Of a stretch of 7,676 nt of DNA, positions 1 to 6,555 are shown piece after piece. The notes under the pieces were generated by a model that saw nothing but the letters and a program-made list of their open reading frames with translations, searched no databases and was not told where the DNA came from. Numbering within the stretch: position 1 is the stretch's first letter; the number at the start of each line of letters is the position of its first letter. Origin of the DNA: Deinococcus sp. (GTDB lineage: Bacteria > Deinococcota > Deinococci > Deinococcales > Deinococcaceae); NCBI GenBank assembly GCA_030524065.1, contig JAUNHF010000082.1:1-7676 (forward strand), given 5' to 3'. A program made the translations under genes and the position numbers.

Positions 1-158
1 GGCTCCAGCCAGTCTTTCCACAGCCGGGCCAGACCGCTGCGGGGGGCGGGGCGGGCCGGAGCGGCCTGAAGGTGGCGCTCGCCGGTCACGTTTCCGGTTA
101 CGCTGTCCGGATACTGCTGGGGTTGCGGCTGGGGGGACTGCCCCGGAATCTCAGTCAT
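1..158 (-). CDS. N-terminal fragment of an unidentified protein, possibly type I signal peptidase
   Basis: This minus-strand frame is open from an ATG at 158-156 to the left edge, so only the first 52 residues are visible. The protein begins MTEIPGQSPQ and continues through a Pro/Gln-rich, presumably disordered stretch and an Ala/Pro/Arg stretch to RLWKDWLEP at the edge. An upstream ATG at 163-161 meets an in-frame TGA after three codons, so the ATG at 158 is the start. An AAAGAGG Shine-Dalgarno-like sequence lies six bases before it. A disordered N-terminus followed by an LWKDWLEP-type amphipathic segment is how some Deinococcus membrane-anchored signal peptidases I begin, just before the transmembrane anchor. 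That resemblance is from memory and no catalytic residue is in view, so the identity is a weak guess. That a gene is here is fairly secure from the start, the ribosome binding site and the divergent layout. Confidence 0.6.
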   Translation of the reverse strand, partial: MTEIPGQSPQPQPQQYPDSVTGNVTGERHLQAAPARPAPRSGLARLWKDWLE

Positions 159-164
159 GCATGG

Positions 165-171
165 CCTCTTT
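165..171 (-). promoter_or_regulatory. Shine-Dalgarno sequence of the leftmost minus-strand gene
   Basis: Read on the minus strand this is AAAGAGG, complementary to the 16S rRNA tail through GAGG, with six bases between it and the ATG at 158. It decides the start of the truncated gene. The neighbouring plus-strand genes lack such a site. Confidence 0.6.
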
Positions 172-182
172 CACTGCCCCGC

Positions 183-190
183 ATCTTATA
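183..190 (-). promoter_or_regulatory. candidate -10 element for the leftmost minus-strand gene
   Basis: On the minus strand this reads TATAAGAT, which contains overlapping TATAAG and TAAGAT hexamers close to the TATAAT consensus, in otherwise very GC-rich DNA. Transcription would start near 176, leaving a leader of about 18 bases that contains the AAAGAGG ribosome binding site. No convincing -35 hexamer is visible 16-18 bases upstream. Position and AT richness support it; function is inferred. Confidence 0.45.
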
Positions 191-249
191 CCAAGCGCGG
201 CGGCACACCCCTCCTGCTGCGTGAGAGCCGGGGACAGCGGCAAATGCTC

Positions 250-255
250 TAGCAT
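250..255 (+). promoter_or_regulatory. candidate -10 element for a leaderless rhtA transcript
   Basis: TAGCAT (TANNNT form) lies seven bases upstream of the ATG at 263, and no Shine-Dalgarno sequence lies between. This spacing puts the transcription start at or next to the A of the start codon, the leaderless arrangement common in Deinococcus. A GGGACA at 231-236 is too close to be an ideal -35. The element also supports starting rhtA at 263 rather than at the in-frame ATG at 161. Confidence 0.45.
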
Positions 256-262
256 CGCGGCT

Positions 263-1243
263 ATGACCTCCCAGGCACCGCCCCGCTTTCCCCCCTTCCT
301 GATGCTGCTGGCCGGCATGCTGACCATTCAGGGGGGCGCGGCGATTGCCAAGGGGCTGTTCGCGCAGGTGGGACCGATGGGCACGGCGGGCCTGCGGGTG
401 GTGCTGGCCGCCGCGCTGCTGTCGCTGCTGTTCCGGCCCAACTGGCGCGCCATGACACCGGCGCAGTGGCGGCTGATCGTGCCCTACGGCCTGGCCCTGG
501 GCCTGATGAACCTGGCCTTTTACGCGGCCCTGGACCGGCTGCCCCTGGGCGTGGCGGTCACGATTGAATTTACCGGTCCGCTGGTGCTGTCGCTGCTGCT
601 CTCGCGCCGCCCGGCCGACTTTCTGTGGGTGCTGCTGGCCGCCACCGGCATTGGCCTGATGGCCCCACGGGGCGAGCTGAGCGCCAGTGGGCTGGACCCG
701 GTAGGAGTCGGTTTTGCGCTGTTGGCCGGGTTCTTCTGGGCGCTGTATATCCTGGCTGGCAGCCGGGTGAGCCGCGAGCTGTCGGGCACCCTCAGCGTGA
801 CGGCCGGCATGTGGGTGGCCGGCGCCGTGACCCTGCCGTTCGCGCTGGCCGGGGCAGGCACGGCCCTGCTGGCGCCCGGCGTGCTGCTGGCCGGTCTGGG
901 CGTGGCCCTGCTGAGCAGCGCGGTGCCCTACACCCTGGAAATGCAGGCGATGAAATTTATCCCCGCCAAGGTGTTTGGGGTGCTGAGCAGCCTGGAGCCG
1001 GCGATTGCCGCCGTAGCGGGGCTGCTGCTGCTGGGTGAAACGCTGACGCCCGTGCAGTGGCTGGCCCTCATCGCCGTGATGACAGCGAGCGCGGGCATGA
1101 CCCTGACCAACCAGAGCCGCGAGCAGCCGGAACCCAGCGCCAACACCCTGCGCTGGCAGCGCCGCCGCCGGTGGTGGCAGAGCCTGCGCGAAAAGCGGGC
1201 GGCCCGTCCGGAGAGCGCTGAGAACCAGGACGGCGCCAAATAA
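263..1243 (+). CDS. rhtA: RhtA-type EamA/DMT-family inner-membrane exporter (threonine/homoserine exporter-like)
   Basis: This 326-residue protein resembles E. coli RhtA, a proton-coupled exporter of threonine, homoserine and other amino acids in the inner membrane. Visible matches to the family are TIQGGAAIAKGLF (about 21-33), PLGVAVTIEFTGPL (94-107), SRRPADFLWVLLAATG (114-129), AVPYTLEM (220-227), VFGVLSSLEPAIAAVAG (237-253) and LGETLTPVQWLAL (257-269). Two EamA repeats (about 12-134 and 147-283) would supply ten membrane helices. The frame stays open to an ATG at 161, but the extra 34 residues are not hydrophobic, do not resemble RhtA, and would overlap the divergent gene and its promoter. 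The ATG at 263 has a -10 hexamer seven bases upstream. After the last helix comes a tail of about 45 residues with RWQRRRRWWQSLREKR (297-312), much longer and more basic than the E. coli tail. Family is secure; the exact substrate is inferred. Confidence 0.88.
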   Translation: MTSQAPPRFPPFLMLLAGMLTIQGGAAIAKGLFAQVGPMGTAGLRVVLAAALLSLLFRPNWRAMTPAQWRLIVPYGLALGLMNLAFYAALDRLPLGVAVTIEFTGPLVLSLLLSRRPADFLWVLLAATGIGLMAPRGELSASGLDPVGVGFALLAGFFWALYILAGSRVSRELSGTLSVTAGMWVAGAVTLPFALAGAGTALLAPGVLLAGLGVALLSSAVPYTLEMQAMKFIPAKVFGVLSSLEPAIAAVAGLLLLGETLTPVQWLALIAVMTASAGMTLTNQSREQPEPSANTLRWQRRRRWWQSLREKRAARPESAENQDGAK

Positions 1244-1278
1244 GAGCACTGGGCAAGGGAGCCATTCCAACCTGGGCA

Positions 1279-1284
1279 TACTGT
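1279..1284 (+). promoter_or_regulatory. candidate -10 element for a leaderless RCC1-like gene transcript
   Basis: TACTGT lies six bases upstream of the ATG at 1291 in the 47-base gap after rhtA. The only purine-rich motif, AAGGGAG at 1255-1261, is about 29 bases from the ATG, too far to act as a Shine-Dalgarno sequence for it. A leaderless start is therefore the simplest reading. No clear -35 is seen. Confidence 0.4.
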
Positions 1285-1290
1285 GATCTG

Positions 1291-3582
1291 ATGTCAGTTC
1301 TCCTGCACCGCTCTGCCGTTTCCCTGCTGGCTGCCCTGCTGCTGGCCCCAACCCATGCCGGCGCCAGCGCTGGGGCAACCCCGCCCGCCTTTCCCACTTT
1401 TGTGCCGCTCCAGAGCAAATACGAGGACTTTGAAGGCATCGCCTTTCTGGCCCCGCCCGCGCCGCAGGAAAGCGAATCCGCGCCCCAGCAACTGCGGCTG
1501 TGGCAGCGGACTGAGGCTGCGAACGACCAGGGAGCCGACCTGAACGTCAGCGTCCCGAGGCGCAGCCGCGTGCTGCAAGCCACATCAGACGCCTTTCTCA
1601 CCGAGGACGGCAAGCTGTGGGAATGGCGGGCTGACGGGCAAGGCCGCACCGTGACCCGGCTGCTGCTGGAAGGCATACGGCAGCTGGCCCAGGGGGCAGG
1701 CAACCTGACGGATCCAGAGGACCTGTCGCTGCTGCTGGCGCTTGGGCGCGACGGCAGCGTGTGGCAACGTGAGCGCCAGGGCGAGCAGATGACGCGCGTG
1801 ATGCAGGGGGCCGAGGCACTCTTCGCAGTGCGGCAGGAATTTTATGCCCGCCGCCAGGACGGCACTTTCGTGATGTGGGGAGAGCCTCCCATGGGCGGCC
1901 CACGCCTCAGCGCAGCGCAGGCTCTTACCCTGGGGCGCGGCATTGTCAGAGTGGTCCCCACTGGCCTTGAGGAGCTGCTGGCCCTGAAGGACGACGGCAC
2001 CCTGCTGGAATTTGACCTCGGAGAACTGGGCGACTCAGGAGTTGCGGCCCCGCAGCCGCAGATTCGTCTCAAGGATGTGGCGTCGGTAGAAGAGTCTGAA
2101 CAACTCACCCTCATTCGCCAGCACAGCGGCCGGACCTTTGTGATGGGCAACAACGAGATAGGCTCCATGACCGGCTTTGCCACCGAATTTACGCCGGAGC
2201 AGCCCAGCGAATACGACACCCGCTCGGCCACCCTGAGCGGCTACGCGGTGTACGCCGTATCACCGGCGGGTGAGCTGTGGGCCTGGGGCGCCGATCAGCT
2301 GCCCTGGTTCGGCCCGAAGTGGCACTACCCCCGCCCCACCCGGCTGCTGAAGGGGGTGAAGTCGGTCGGCCCCGGCGAACTGGCCCTGCTGGACAACGGC
2401 GACCTGCTGCGCTGGACACCGGGCATGGATGCGGTCGGCGGACCGACGCAACGGGCGCAGCCAGCGCAGCGCCTGCTGCAAAACATAGAACGGGTCTGGC
2501 GCGAGGGGCAGCTCTTGCACGCCGTACAGACCGACGGCACCCGCTGGACCTGGGGCTACGGCGCGGCCCTGGACCAGGCGCTGCCGTCTGCGACCAACGC
2601 CAGAACCGCTTCAAGCGGTAAGTCACCAGCGGATCTGTGGGTCTGGAATCAGCCGGACCTCAGTGCCCGCCTGGGCCTGGCAGAGGGGCGCATCTCCACC
2701 TATGACCACCGCATCACCCCAACTGACATGACCAGCCGGGTAACCAAGGTCAGCTCTTCCACCGGGGGCCTGTTGCTGCTGGAAGACAGTTACCCTGTCC
2801 GCTTTGACCGCCTAACCAGCACTGTGCCGCTTGGCAGGGGACGGCGGGACGGTGTGGGGCCAGAGTGGGAGCCGCTGCGCGACCTCGCCACCCGGCACGC
2901 CACCGACTTCTTTCTGACCCAGGCGGGGGAACTGTACCAGCAGCACAACCCGGCGGCCATGCCCATAAGTGACGGGCCGCTGGACCCCGGCCCAAAGCTG
3001 CTGCTCGGCGACGTCAGGGCGATGGCGGTAGGCAAGAGCCACGTCGCTGCCCTGGCCGGCAGCGGCCAACTGCTGGGGTATGGCTGGAATGAGGACGGCC
3101 AACTCGGCCCTGTGCAGGAGATAGATGAAGTGGCCGGAACAGATGAATGGCGGCCCATCGCTCCGGCAGCCAGCCGAGTGGTGGCGGGCGACTCCTTCAC
3201 CGCCTGGCTGACCCCAGAAGGAGGCGCCTGGGTCACGGGCAAATGGCAGCCTGCCAGTCAGGTGATGCCGCCTACCCAGCTGCTAAACAATGTCAGCGAC
3301 ATTTCCGCAGGGTCCCAGCACCTGCTGCTCCTGACCAAGGACGGTCAGATGTACGGTGCCGGGTCAAACGATAAAGGGCAGCTTCTGAACGGGGGTACCA
3401 CAGCGAAACCCGTTCTCCTGCTCAAAGGGGTGGACGCGGTTCAAGCGGAGCAGCACCACTCCATGTACCGCCAGGGAGAACGCCTGTACTTCTTTGGGGC
3501 CGGGCCTGAACTCGGGTACAGCGGTGACGCTTCCGAGCCGGTGCTGCTGCACGACGGACAGCGCTGGAGCTGGGAACGCTGA
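1291..3582 (+). CDS. secreted RCC1-like repeat (beta-propeller) protein
   Basis: This 763-residue protein has an N-terminal signal peptide: an Arg/His-containing n-region, a hydrophobic core SLLAALLLAP (11-20) and Ala-X-Ala-like sites around 23-27. It is probably exported. The rest consists of repeats of about 40-55 residues carrying the RCC1/ATS1 signature, in which a small hydrophobic run is followed by DG-X-hydrophobic-X-X-W/G. Examples are TEDGKLWEWRADG (104-116), RDGSVWQRERQG (153-164), PAGELWAWGADQ (325-336), GSGQLLGYGWNEDGQLG (590-606) and TKDGQMYGAGSNDKGQLL (682-699). I count about 14, enough for two seven-bladed propellers. Several blades are degenerate. There is not one cysteine, which suits an extracytoplasmic protein. 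RCC1-like propellers usually bind proteins; ligand and role are unknown. The ATG at 1291 is the only ATG, GTG or TTG start between the rhtA stop and the signal peptide. Fold fairly sure, function unknown. Confidence 0.82.
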   Translation: MSVLLHRSAVSLLAALLLAPTHAGASAGATPPAFPTFVPLQSKYEDFEGIAFLAPPAPQESESAPQQLRLWQRTEAANDQGADLNVSVPRRSRVLQATSDAFLTEDGKLWEWRADGQGRTVTRLLLEGIRQLAQGAGNLTDPEDLSLLLALGRDGSVWQRERQGEQMTRVMQGAEALFAVRQEFYARRQDGTFVMWGEPPMGGPRLSAAQALTLGRGIVRVVPTGLEELLALKDDGTLLEFDLGELGDSGVAAPQPQIRLKDVASVEESEQLTLIRQHSGRTFVMGNNEIGSMTGFATEFTPEQPSEYDTRSATLSGYAVYAVSPAGELWAWGADQLPWFGPKWHYPRPTRLLKGVKSVGPGELALLDNGDLLRWTPGMDAVGGPTQRAQPAQRLLQNIERVWREGQLLHAVQTDGTRWTWGYGAALDQALPSATNARTASSGKSPADLWVWNQPDLSARLGLAEGRISTYDHRITPTDMTSRVTKVSSSTGGLLLLEDSYPVRFDRLTSTVPLGRGRRDGVGPEWEPLRDLATRHATDFFLTQAGELYQQHNPAAMPISDGPLDPGPKLLLGDVRAMAVGKSHVAALAGSGQLLGYGWNEDGQLGPVQEIDEVAGTDEWRPIAPAASRVVAGDSFTAWLTPEGGAWVTGKWQPASQVMPPTQLLNNVSDISAGSQHLLLLTKDGQMYGAGSNDKGQLLNGGTTAKPVLLLKGVDAVQAEQHHSMYRQGERLYFFGAGPELGYSGDASEPVLLHDGQRWSWER

Positions 3583-3613
3583 ATCTTCCCAGTTAGCCCC
3601 CGCGCTCCAGCGC
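3561..3613. terminator. nested inverted repeat between convergent genes, possible bidirectional terminator
   Basis: An outer perfect 10-base inverted repeat pairs GCGCTGGAGC (3561-3570) with GCTCCAGCGC (3604-3613). Inside it, CTGGGAA (3570-3576) pairs with TTCCCAG (3586-3592) around a nine-base loop that contains the stop codon of the RCC1-like gene. The hrpB stop (3595-3593) directly abuts the inner stem. Both stems can form together apart from one shared base, with a bulge at 3593-3604. Neither strand has a proper U-tract, so ordinary intrinsic termination is uncertain. The outer arms lie within the last codons of both genes. Confidence 0.4.
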
Positions 3614-6103
3614 CCGCTTGGTCTTGGCGGTAGGAGCGTGGCTGGCGGGGTCGTCCGGCCAGGGGTGCCTAGGATAGCGGCCCCGCAAGTCTTTGCGGAC
3701 CTCGAAATAGCCGCTGGCCCAAAAGGAGCGCAGGTCCTGCGTGACCTGAACCGGGCGGCGGGCCGGTGACAGCAGATGCAGCAGCACCGGAGTGCGGCCT
3801 GCATTGACCGCAGGCGTGTCTTGCAGGCCGAACATTTCCTGCACTTTGACGGCCAGGACCGGCGGGCTGCCGTCCGGGGCGTAGTCCAGCCGAATGCGCG
3901 AGCCGCTGGGCACGGTGAGGTGCGTGGGCGCCAGCTCGTCCAGCTGTGAGGCCAGCGGCCAGGGCAGCTGCGCCTGCAAGGCGGGCAGCAGGTCCAGCCG
4001 GGCCAACGCTTCGCGGCTGCGGATGCCCCCCAAAAAGGGAGCCAGCCACTCTCCGGCGGTGTCCAGCAGGGCAGCGTCCGACAGGTCGGGCCACCCTTCT
4101 TCGGGGCGCCAAGCCCGCAGGGAGAGCACCCGGTTTCTGAGGGCCTGAACTTCGGGGCTGAGGTTGAGCAGGTGCAGGCCTTCGCGGGCGACAGCGGCCG
4201 CCACGGCCCCCGCCTCGGCAGCGGCGTCGCTGGCGGTCAGCGGGCGGGTGCCCAGCACCAGGGCACCCCGGCGCAGTTCTTCCTGGGCCAGCAGCCGGCC
4301 TGTGCGGGCGTCCCACTCGGTGCGCGGCAGCCACCCAGCGCCCGCTTCCAGGTCGCGGCGGTGCAGGGGCGCAGCCAGGAAGATGCGGCCTTCCGGTCCC
4401 CGGCGGTTCCCCTCAGCTACCCCGTCCAGGTGGGCCACCGCCAGGGCTTCTTCGCGGCTCAGCCCGTCGCCGGGCGGCAACTCGGCGCCTTGCCCCCCCG
4501 CCAGCAAAAAGCGGCCTGCTCCGGCCCCTTCTGCCTGTTCTCCAGCCCCCAGGGCTCTGCGCGCCAGGGCCACCCGCTCGGGGTAAGCGAGCGCCAGCAG
4601 GCGGCCCACCGCGTAGGGGTCAGCCGGGCTGTCGGCGGCGGGCGTATCCAGCAGGCGGCGCCACTGCCGCGAGAGCCGCTCGGCCCCTACCCAGCCTTCG
4701 GGCCGCCCCGACGCACGGGCCCGGCGCAGCAGGTTGACCCGCTCGGTCAGGTCGGCGCTGGCCGCAGCAAGGCGGGGGCCACGCTCCTCAAGCAGCGCGG
4801 CCACATCGGCGGCCAGGGCCGGGTCAGGGGCCGCCGCCAGCAGGTGCGCCAGCCGGGGATGGGTGGGAAAACGCAGCAGCGCCTGCCCCGCCGCAGTGAT
4901 GCGGCCAGTATCGTCCAGCGCGCCGAGGCCGCGCAGCAGTGCCCCAGCGGCAGCCCAGGCGGGGGCGGGCGGAGCGTCCAGCCACTCCTGGCCGCCTGGC
5001 TCGGTCACGCCCCAGGCGGCCAGTTCCAGCCGCAGCGGGGCCAGGTCGGCGGCGAGGATTTCGGGGGGGCGGTCTGCGGCCAGCAGGGCCTGGGTGCGCT
5101 CGGGCCACAGGCGGTAGGCCACGCCGGGGGCCAGCCGCCCAGCGCGGCCAGCACGCTGCTCAGCCTCGGCGCGGGTGACGCGGCCGGTGCGCAGCCCGCT
5201 TAGGCCGGTGGCCGGGTCGTAGGCCTGCGAGCGGCGCTGCCCGCTGTCCACCACCACCCGTACCCCCTCAATGGTGAGCGAGGTTTCCGCAATAGATGTC
5301 GCCAGAATCACCCGCCGCCGCCCCTGCCCACCGGGCAGCAGGGCCTGGGTCTGCTCGGCGGGGGGGAGGTCGCCGTAAAGGGGATACACCACTGCTTCGG
5401 CCCCCGCCAGCGCCGCCTGGGCCTCGCGGATTTCACCCACGCCGGGCAGGAAGGCCAGCACGTCGCCTGCCTGCTCGGCCAGGGCGCGGCGCACGGCCGC
5501 CGCCACAGCTGGCCCCAGCCGCCCGGCCGGCTCCTGTGCGGCGTAGCGCAGCTCGACCGGGTACGCCCGTCCCTGCGAGCGAATCAGCGGCGCACCCAGC
5601 CGGGCGGGCAAGGACTCGTCCAGCGTGGCTGACATCAGCAGTACGCGCAGATCACCGCGCAGGGCGCCCTGCACCTCACGCAGCAGCGCCAGGACCAGGT
5701 CAGCGTTCAGACTGCGCTCGTGGAACTCGTCCAGGATGACCAGGCCCACCCCCGCCAGCTCTGGGTCTCGCTGAAGTCGGCGGGTCAAAATGCCCTCGGT
5801 GATCACTTCCAGCCGCGTCCGTGCGCTGACACGCGACTCAAAGCGCACCCGGCTGCCCACCGTCTCTCCCACCCCTTCACCCAGTGAAGCCGCCAGCCGC
5901 GCCGCCACCCCGCGCACGGCGACCCGGCGCGGTTGCAGCAGCAGCACCTTGCCGCCGCCAAGCCAGGGTTCATTCAGCAGGTGCAGCGGAAGCGCGGTGG
6001 ATTTGCCCGCGCCGGGCGGGGCTTGGAGCAGCACCAGTGGATGGTCGGCCAGGGCTGCGCGGAGGCCGGGGAGGGTTTCTAGGGCAGGCAAGGGGTCGGT
6101 CAC
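3593..6103 (-). CDS. hrpB: ATP-dependent helicase HrpB (DEAH-box)
   Basis: This 836-residue protein matches HrpB, a DExH/A-box helicase family present in many bacteria whose cellular role is still poorly defined. Counted from the chosen start, the motifs are Walker A PPGAGKST (29-36), motif Ia QPRRVAVRGVAARLA (57-71), TEGILTRRLQRDPEL (102-116), motif II DEFHERSLNADL (125-136, DEFH rather than DEAH, as in E. coli HrpB), motif III SAT (158-160), FLPGVGEI (218-225), ATSIAETSLTIEG (268-280) and motif VI QRAGRAGR (316-323). The C-terminus carries the HrpB-specific domain, including LDYAPDGSPPVLAVKVQEMFG (about 739-759) and SFWASGYFEVRKDLRGRYP (about 793-811). The frame is open to 6376, but residues before the GTG at 6103 do not look like HrpB and overlap the next gene. 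VTDPLPALETLPGLRAAL leads naturally into the helicase core. The length is normal for the family. A weak GAAAG lies about ten bases before the GTG. Confidence 0.95.
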   Translation of the reverse strand: MTDPLPALETLPGLRAALADHPLVLLQAPPGAGKSTALPLHLLNEPWLGGGKVLLLQPRRVAVRGVAARLAASLGEGVGETVGSRVRFESRVSARTRLEVITEGILTRRLQRDPELAGVGLVILDEFHERSLNADLVLALLREVQGALRGDLRVLLMSATLDESLPARLGAPLIRSQGRAYPVELRYAAQEPAGRLGPAVAAAVRRALAEQAGDVLAFLPGVGEIREAQAALAGAEAVVYPLYGDLPPAEQTQALLPGGQGRRRVILATSIAETSLTIEGVRVVVDSGQRRSQAYDPATGLSGLRTGRVTRAEAEQRAGRAGRLAPGVAYRLWPERTQALLAADRPPEILAADLAPLRLELAAWGVTEPGGQEWLDAPPAPAWAAAGALLRGLGALDDTGRITAAGQALLRFPTHPRLAHLLAAAPDPALAADVAALLEERGPRLAAASADLTERVNLLRRARASGRPEGWVGAERLSRQWRRLLDTPAADSPADPYAVGRLLALAYPERVALARRALGAGEQAEGAGAGRFLLAGGQGAELPPGDGLSREEALAVAHLDGVAEGNRRGPEGRIFLAAPLHRRDLEAGAGWLPRTEWDARTGRLLAQEELRRGALVLGTRPLTASDAAAEAGAVAAAVAREGLHLLNLSPEVQALRNRVLSLRAWRPEEGWPDLSDAALLDTAGEWLAPFLGGIRSREALARLDLLPALQAQLPWPLASQLDELAPTHLTVPSGSRIRLDYAPDGSPPVLAVKVQEMFGLQDTPAVNAGRTPVLLHLLSPARRPVQVTQDLRSFWASGYFEVRKDLRGRYPRHPWPDDPASHAPTAKTKRALERGG

Positions 6104-6212
6104 GGGGTCAGCACTTTCAGAGGAAGAGGCGGGGCCACCCAGACAGAAGCGGCGTCCCAAGCAGCAATGGTGCGCCCATCTTACGCCATGGCCCGCGCTG
6201 CGTAGCCTGGAG
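6104..6212 (-). other. 109-base gap upstream of hrpB
   Basis: No gene is seen here. It is the longest gap inside the minus-strand gene row, so hrpB may be transcribed separately from the genes to its right. It contains the TAAGAT hexamer described separately and a weak GAAAG near the hrpB start. No strong hairpin or riboswitch-like structure is apparent by eye. Confidence 0.4.
6178..6183 (-). promoter_or_regulatory. candidate -10 element for hrpB
   Basis: On the minus strand this reads TAAGAT, a four-of-six match to TATAAT that keeps TA and the final T. It sits in the 109-base gap and would give a leader of about 70 bases before the GTG at 6103. The same hexamer occurs in the candidate promoter of the leftmost gene. 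No -35 match is evident, so this is tentative. Confidence 0.3.
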
Positions 6213-6542
6213 TCAGTAGACCACGCCCAACCACCGTTCGGCGCAGCCCTGGCAAAATTCACCGTCATGCATCCACCCGCGTGGGCGGCGCCTACCGCAG
6301 CGCTCATACACGGCGAAGTAGCGCGTGTCTGCCAGAGCCGCGTGCTGGGACCGCGCCACCGCTTCAGCGCTGGCATAGGCGGGCAGCGATTCCAGCGGCT
6401 CCCAGTGCAGCTGCGGCGTGTGCGGCATGGGCCAGCTCACCACGCCAACTTCCAGCCACAGCACCCCGTCCAGGCCAGTGCCGACCGGGACCAGCCGGGT
6501 AAAGTCACGCAGGATATCGGCGTCGTTGGGAGCGTCGGGCAT
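6213..6542 (-). CDS. 109-residue protein of unknown function with a Cys/His cluster
   Basis: I do not recognise a named family. The N-terminal 70 residues are acidic and hydrophobic, with a probable beta strand GVLWLEVGVVSWPM (26-39). The C-terminal part has Cys82, His92, Cys97 and Cys100, in the pattern C-x9-H-x4-C-x2-C, suggesting a small metal-binding knuckle. Position 79, where a CxxC pair would place another cysteine, is Tyr. The frame continues 42 codons upstream, but those overlap the HAD gene in another frame. The ATG at 6542 follows the HAD stop codon by eight bases and leads into MPDAPNDADI, so it is preferred. No Shine-Dalgarno sequence precedes it; a TCTAAT hexamer seven bases upstream could drive a leaderless transcript. 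Spacing suggests co-transcription with the HAD and TPR genes. A lineage-restricted protein is likely. Confidence 0.7.
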   Translation of the reverse strand: MPDAPNDADILRDFTRLVPVGTGLDGVLWLEVGVVSWPMPHTPQLHWEPLESLPAYASAEAVARSQHAALADTRYFAVYERCGRRRPRGWMHDGEFCQGCAERWLGVVY

Positions 6543-6549
6543 GGGAGGT

Positions 6550-6555
6550 ATTAGA
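6550..6555 (-). promoter_or_regulatory. candidate internal -10 element for the small Cys/His protein gene
   Basis: On the minus strand this reads TCTAAT, five of six matches to TATAAT, ending seven bases before the ATG at 6542. It overlaps the TAA stop of the HAD gene. The spacing equals that of the candidate leaderless promoter of rhtA. It could keep the small gene expressed whatever happens to the upstream HAD gene. Confidence 0.35.

Noticed and set aside
154..162. GTCATGCAT occurring here and again at 6264-6272
   Set aside because: It is a short match containing a six-base palindrome, with no shared context, and is compatible with chance.
161..262. Start of rhtA at the ATG at 161
   Set aside because: It would add 34 residues unlike RhtA and would place the coding region over the divergent promoter region and the ribosome binding site of the opposite gene.
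155..1378. Long open frame of 407 codons on the minus strand
   Set aside because: It lies antisense to rhtA, and its His/Gln/Gly/Arg-rich product looks like the shadow of a GC-rich gene, with no recognisable domain.
4172..5203. Open frame of 343 codons on the plus strand
   Set aside because: It is antisense to the helicase core and C-terminal half of hrpB, which has unmistakable motifs. Its composition is a Gly/Gln/Arg shadow and it contains no domain.
6104..6376. Extension of hrpB upstream of the GTG at 6103
   Set aside because: The extra 91 residues do not resemble HrpB, are rich in Cys, Trp and His, and overlap the small Cys/His gene in another frame.
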